This document shows positions 14,115 to 17,442 of a DNA stretch of 17,442 nt, one piece after another. The first letter of the stretch is position 1, and every line of letters starts with the position of its first letter. Source of the stretch: an uncultured Clostridia bacterium. Lineage in GTDB: Bacteria; Bacillota; Clostridia; Oscillospirales; Ruminococcaceae. The stretch spans positions 1 to 17,442 of the forward strand of contig CANEHP010000026.1 in NCBI GenBank assembly GCA_947427325.1. Reading direction: 5' to 3'. Below the pieces are notes generated by a model. That model did no database searches. It saw only the letters and a list, made by a program, of their open reading frames with translations, and was not told the DNA's origin. Both the position numbers and the translations under genes were made by a program.

Positions 14115-17100
14115 ATATTCAGAACAATAACAGATGATATAACAGGGGCAAATAAATCTATAGGATTATTTGGAAAGTCATTAAGTGATTTCAAAGAAAT
14201 AATAAATTCTTTTAAACAGAATGGATTTGTAAATACATTACTCAATACTCCGCTAATCAATATTGATACAGAGGCCATAAATGACTATAATAACAGAATT
14301 AGATCTTCTATTTCATTTGAAGAAGCGCTTGCCACAGCAAGAAGAACTACTAATGCTGATACCATTGCATTAATTGAATCATCTCATGGTGCAGAGGTTC
14401 AGATTGAAAGAGTTACTGCCGCCCAAAAAGCATCAACAATTGCAGCCAAAGCAGCTTCAGCAGGGCTAAATCTACTGAAAACCGCAGGCAACGCTGTTGT
14501 TTCTATAGGCATCGCTATGTTGGCATCTTTTGCCATCAATGGTATTATAACACTAATTGATAATACTGTCAATAGAACAAAGAAAATTAAAGAAGCTGCG
14601 GAAGAAGCGAAAAATGCCATTAAGGATATTAAGTCTGAGATAGACAACCTTAAGAAATCCACAAAGGATATCGGACAGAATTATGCAGAACTTGCACAAG
14701 GCGTCAAAAACTTAGGTCAAATTGACCAGTCAAAAGGAAATTTAAGCACAAGCGAATACGAGAAATTCTTGGATTTAAGCAATCAGTTAGCGGAGCTTTA
14801 CCCATCTCTTACAAAAGGCTTTGACGAAAACGGTAATGCTATTTTAAATCTTTCCGGTAATGTCGATACAATTACAGCCTCATTGACTAATCTTTTAAAG
14901 GTTCAACAGCAGATTGCTGCCGGAGAGATTATGGAAAAAATGCCTGATGTTTGGGCAGGGTATTTAGCTGAATCAGAAGAATCTCAACGTTTAATAAATT
15001 ACTATACTGAATATACCCGAACCGCTTTAAAGCAGATAGAAGAACTAAAAGAGGGCAAAACCCTGCTCACCATAGGAATACAGGATAAAAAAAATGAAAC
15101 ATACTCGGCTGATGTAATGAATAATGCTATTAAAAATTTGGGGTTTGGCAATATAGTAAAAAGTATGAATGATGATCCTTTTATTGCATATGCGACATCG
15201 CCAACTGTTTCATCAGTTTCATACGCAGGGCAAGCAGACAGTATAGATTCCGAATGGGATTTGTCTAAGCTTACAGATAACCAAATAGAACAGCTCAAAA
15301 ACGAATTGGGCAGACTCTCGTCTGAATATCAAAAAGAAATTAATAGGGCTAAAAATGACATTTCTTTAGCAAATTCGGAAATGGCAAGCTATATCAATAC
15401 ATGGCTATCTTCTGATGATGGACGGTGGAATTTTTCTCAATTAAGCTCTTCAATGCAGAATGTAGTAAAAGATGTTTTGTTGAACTCTGATTGGAAAAAG
15501 GCTATACCGGATGATATTGATATAAAGGGTGAAGAGGGCTGGAAAAATGTCACTAATTGGTTAAATGAGAATTTGCTATATGCGGCACAACAAATTGATG
15601 ACAAAGGCATTGAAGATTCTTTATCCGAAGCCCTTGAGAACGCTTTATCCTTAGACGCCCTCAGTACACTTATTGAAAACCTGAAAACTCAGCAGGGCTT
15701 TGATGAAAATAATCCCTTGATTGTATATCTACAGACTAAGCTTGACAAAAAAAGTACTCTTGTGGGTGATGTTCAAAAAAAACTCAATGAAGAAGATTGG
15801 GATAAAATCGAAGACTTGTCGCCCGAGGACCTTGAAATTGCGGCTAATTTGTCGATTCCTGACGGTACTTTTTTGACTTTTGAGCAATTAAAGCAAGAAA
15901 TAGAAGCACAAAAAAGGGAAGCTGCACTTGCGGCTTTAGCCAACAAAGATTATGCAGAATCCATAAAGGAAATCAAGGAAGCCACTGACGAGGTTCTGAA
16001 AAACAAGAAATTGTTTGATGAAGCCGTTGAAAAGGTCAAAGGCGGAGAAAATTTGGATTATGACACGGTATCAAGTCTGGTCGAGCTTGACCCGTCGCTT
16101 GCCGATGATTTTGCTAAAACTGCCGAGGGATATAAGATAGCTGTTGATGTTCTTATTGCGGCAAATGAAAAATACGCACAGTCCAAGGGAGTAAACAAAC
16201 TTAGAACCAAAATAAGAGAAACCAACGCAGAAATCGCCAATATGCAAGCAAAAATCAACAGCCTTTCAGAAGAAAAAGCAAGGTTAGAAGCCGAAATACT
16301 TGCCAATGAGGACAACGACCAATATAACAGAAACGACGTCTATAAACAGATTAGAGAAATCAACAAACAAATCAATGACTTTACAAATTCAGTTACAAAC
16401 GGCAAAAATGCTATTGCGGCATACAACCTTATTCTTGGTGAGCTTGGTGATAACATTGCCGATAAATTTTTAAGATCCTATGTGTCTGTTGTATCGGGTG
16501 TAGAATCTGTTGCCTCTAAACTTAAACCTCTTGCAGATGTATACAAAGACGTTCAAAACGGCGGTGACTTTGATTGGAGTTCTATTCTCAATAATGACAC
16601 TTTTAAGTCTACCTTTGCAGATTGTACTGAAACTTACAGTGCCTTTATAGAAACAATAACTCAATCCCCTTCCGACATAAACGCTTGTCAGGAAGCATTT
16701 AATAATTTAGTAGGTGAATATATAACTGCTTCGGGCGCTTTAAACGATTTAACGGAAGACACCAAAGACGCTGCTATTGCAATGTTGGAACAGGGCGGTA
16801 TTGTAAATGCCGCTGAAATTGTTGCCGCTAAACTCAAGCAGCTTGCCGTTGCAAAAGAGAATGAAGCAAATATGAGCGTACTGCTCAAAAAGGAAACTAT
16901 AGATGAAAAGATTGTTTTCTTGGAAGAGATTCAAATGAGTGATGATACAGCTCAGGCGTTATTTGATTTGGCTTTGGAAAAAATCCGCTTAAATAACACT
17001 AAGCTCAATACTTCGAAAGACATTGAACAGCTTGTAGCTTTGGCAAAACAGGCAGGAGTAAGCGCTGCTGTCATATCTAAATTCAAAAGTGCATTGGATA

Positions 17101-17442
17101 TGACAGAAGGTGAAAAGTTTGATGAAGAAAAGTTCAACTGGGGAAAAAAATTAGTTGAATCAGGCGGAAGTATTTACAGCTCTGCCTATGCGGAGGCGGC
17201 GTCCTATTATGCGCGATGGAAAGATATTGTTGCCTTATGGAACGGCGATTATGAACTTAATATTCCCGATTATACACCACCCCTTGATTACGATGGATCT
17301 AAGGTTAATAATGGTTCGGGCAATTCTTCCGAAGACACTAAAAAAACCTTTGACTGGATAGAAAGAGCAATAGAAAAAGTTCAAAAAGCTTTTTCAAAAC
17401 TCGGTGCTATCGCTCAAAACACCTACAAAACTTTAACAACTC
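14115..17442 (+). CDS. Tape measure protein, exon 2 (runs off the window)
   Basis: The frame is open from the splice site at 14115 to the window end (over 1100 codons), so with exon 1 the protein exceeds 1600 residues. It begins IFRTITDDITGANKSIGLFG. Around residues 120-150 of this exon a hydrophobic span (GNAVVSIGIAMLASFAINGI) is a candidate membrane segment, as expected for tape measures. It is followed by long coiled coil (NRTKKIKEAAEEAKNAIKDI) and mixed helical regions rich in Asn, Lys, Glu and Asp, including REINKQINDF and ETNAEIANMQAKINSLSEEK. An in-frame ATG at 14112 is the last intron codon and lacks a ribosome binding site, so independent translation of this part is unlikely. The C-terminus is not in the window. 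Confidence 0.88.
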   Translation, partial: MFRTITDDITGANKSIGLFGKSLSDFKEIINSFKQNGFVNTLLNTPLINIDTEAINDYNNRIRSSISFEEALATARRTTNADTIALIESSHGAEVQIERVTAAQKASTIAAKAASAGLNLLKTAGNAVVSIGIAMLASFAINGIITLIDNTVNRTKKIKEAAEEAKNAIKDIKSEIDNLKKSTKDIGQNYAELAQGVKNLGQIDQSKGNLSTSEYEKFLDLSNQLAELYPSLTKGFDENGNAILNLSGNVDTITASLTNLLKVQQQIAAGEIMEKMPDVWAGYLAESEESQRLINYYTEYTRTALKQIEELKEGKTLLTIGIQDKKNETYSADVMNNAIKNLGFGNIVKSMNDDPFIAYATSPTVSSVSYAGQADSIDSEWDLSKLTDNQIEQLKNELGRLSSEYQKEINRAKNDISLANSEMASYINTWLSSDDGRWNFSQLSSSMQNVVKDVLLNSDWKKAIPDDIDIKGEEGWKNVTNWLNENLLYAAQQIDDKGIEDSLSEALENALSLDALSTLIENLKTQQGFDENNPLIVYLQTKLDKKSTLVGDVQKKLNEEDWDKIEDLSPEDLEIAANLSIPDGTFLTFEQLKQEIEAQKREAALAALANKDYAESIKEIKEATDEVLKNKKLFDEAVEKVKGGENLDYDTVSSLVELDPSLADDFAKTAEGYKIAVDVLIAANEKYAQSKGVNKLRTKIRETNAEIANMQAKINSLSEEKARLEAEILANEDNDQYNRNDVYKQIREINKQINDFTNSVTNGKNAIAAYNLILGELGDNIADKFLRSYVSVVSGVESVASKLKPLADVYKDVQNGGDFDWSSILNNDTFKSTFADCTETYSAFIETITQSPSDINACQEAFNNLVGEYITASGALNDLTEDTKDAAIAMLEQGGIVNAAEIVAAKLKQLAVAKENEANMSVLLKKETIDEKIVFLEEIQMSDDTAQALFDLALEKIRLNNTKLNTSKDIEQLVALAKQAGVSAAVISKFKSALDMTEGEKFDEEKFNWGKKLVESGGSIYSSAYAEAASYYARWKDIVALWNGDYELNIPDYTPPLDYDGSKVNNGSGNSSEDTKKTFDWIERAIEKVQKAFSKLGAIAQNTYKTLTT

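Noticed and set aside
1..17442. CRISPR array, tRNA or rRNA genes, diversity-generating retroelement
   Set aside because: I saw no regularly spaced direct repeats, tRNA cloverleaf or rRNA sequence, and no template/variable repeat pair or reverse transcriptase.

Overview
The window looks like part of a tailed (siphovirus-type) phage or prophage of an AT-rich low-GC Gram-positive host, probably a gut Clostridia. The grounds are strong AGGAGG-type ribosome binding sites, codon use, and gene families (DFDGD RNA polymerase, TP901-type tape measure, small Cys-rich phage proteins) typical of Clostridia phages. Host and virus identity are inferred; nothing here names the organism.

Layout. 1-954 (minus) is the N-terminal part of a DUF262/ParB-like protein, divergent from a 72-aa unknown at 1342-1560. 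1561-2073 has no clear gene and holds two palindromic MITE-like repeats. 2116-4728 encodes a single-chain RNA polymerase of the RdRP/YonO type with a GGADFDGD metal-binding motif. It is followed in the same frame, after one TAA, by a 283-aa partner with a C-terminal zinc ribbon (4732-5583). 5773-7014 is an accessory stretch: one small conserved gene, two adjacent MITEs (6037-6194, 6196-6380) flanked by gene fragments, and a 154-aa unknown. From 7036 the tail module begins: a 253-aa tail-cluster protein, a 254-aa probable major tail protein, two small proteins, a cysteine desulfurase, remnants of two small genes, a 73-aa protein, and the tape measure gene.

The tape measure gene is split. Exon 1 (11259-12800) and exon 2 (14115 to the window end) are separated by 1314 bases that carry the signs of a group I self-splicing intron. 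These are a P1 helix with the terminal U.G pair at the 5' splice site, a P10 helix joining the guide sequence to the first bases of exon 2, P2, P4, P6 and P8 hairpins, a J8/7 plus P7 segment, and a terminal G. Splicing joins the two exons in frame. The intron carries an antisense zinc-ribbon gene with its own consensus-like promoter, and ends with three tandem hairpins that share a loop sequence but have different, compensated stems.

A second theme is translation starts. At least four apparently intact genes, and one remnant, have a good Shine-Dalgarno sequence followed at normal distance by ATA, ATT or ATC, with no usable ATG, GTG or TTG. Several terminator-like hairpins lie between co-directional tail genes. 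Together with the phage-encoded polymerase this suggests unusual transcription and translation control. The many repeats and gene fragments suggest either a decaying prophage or a lineage tolerant of insertions.
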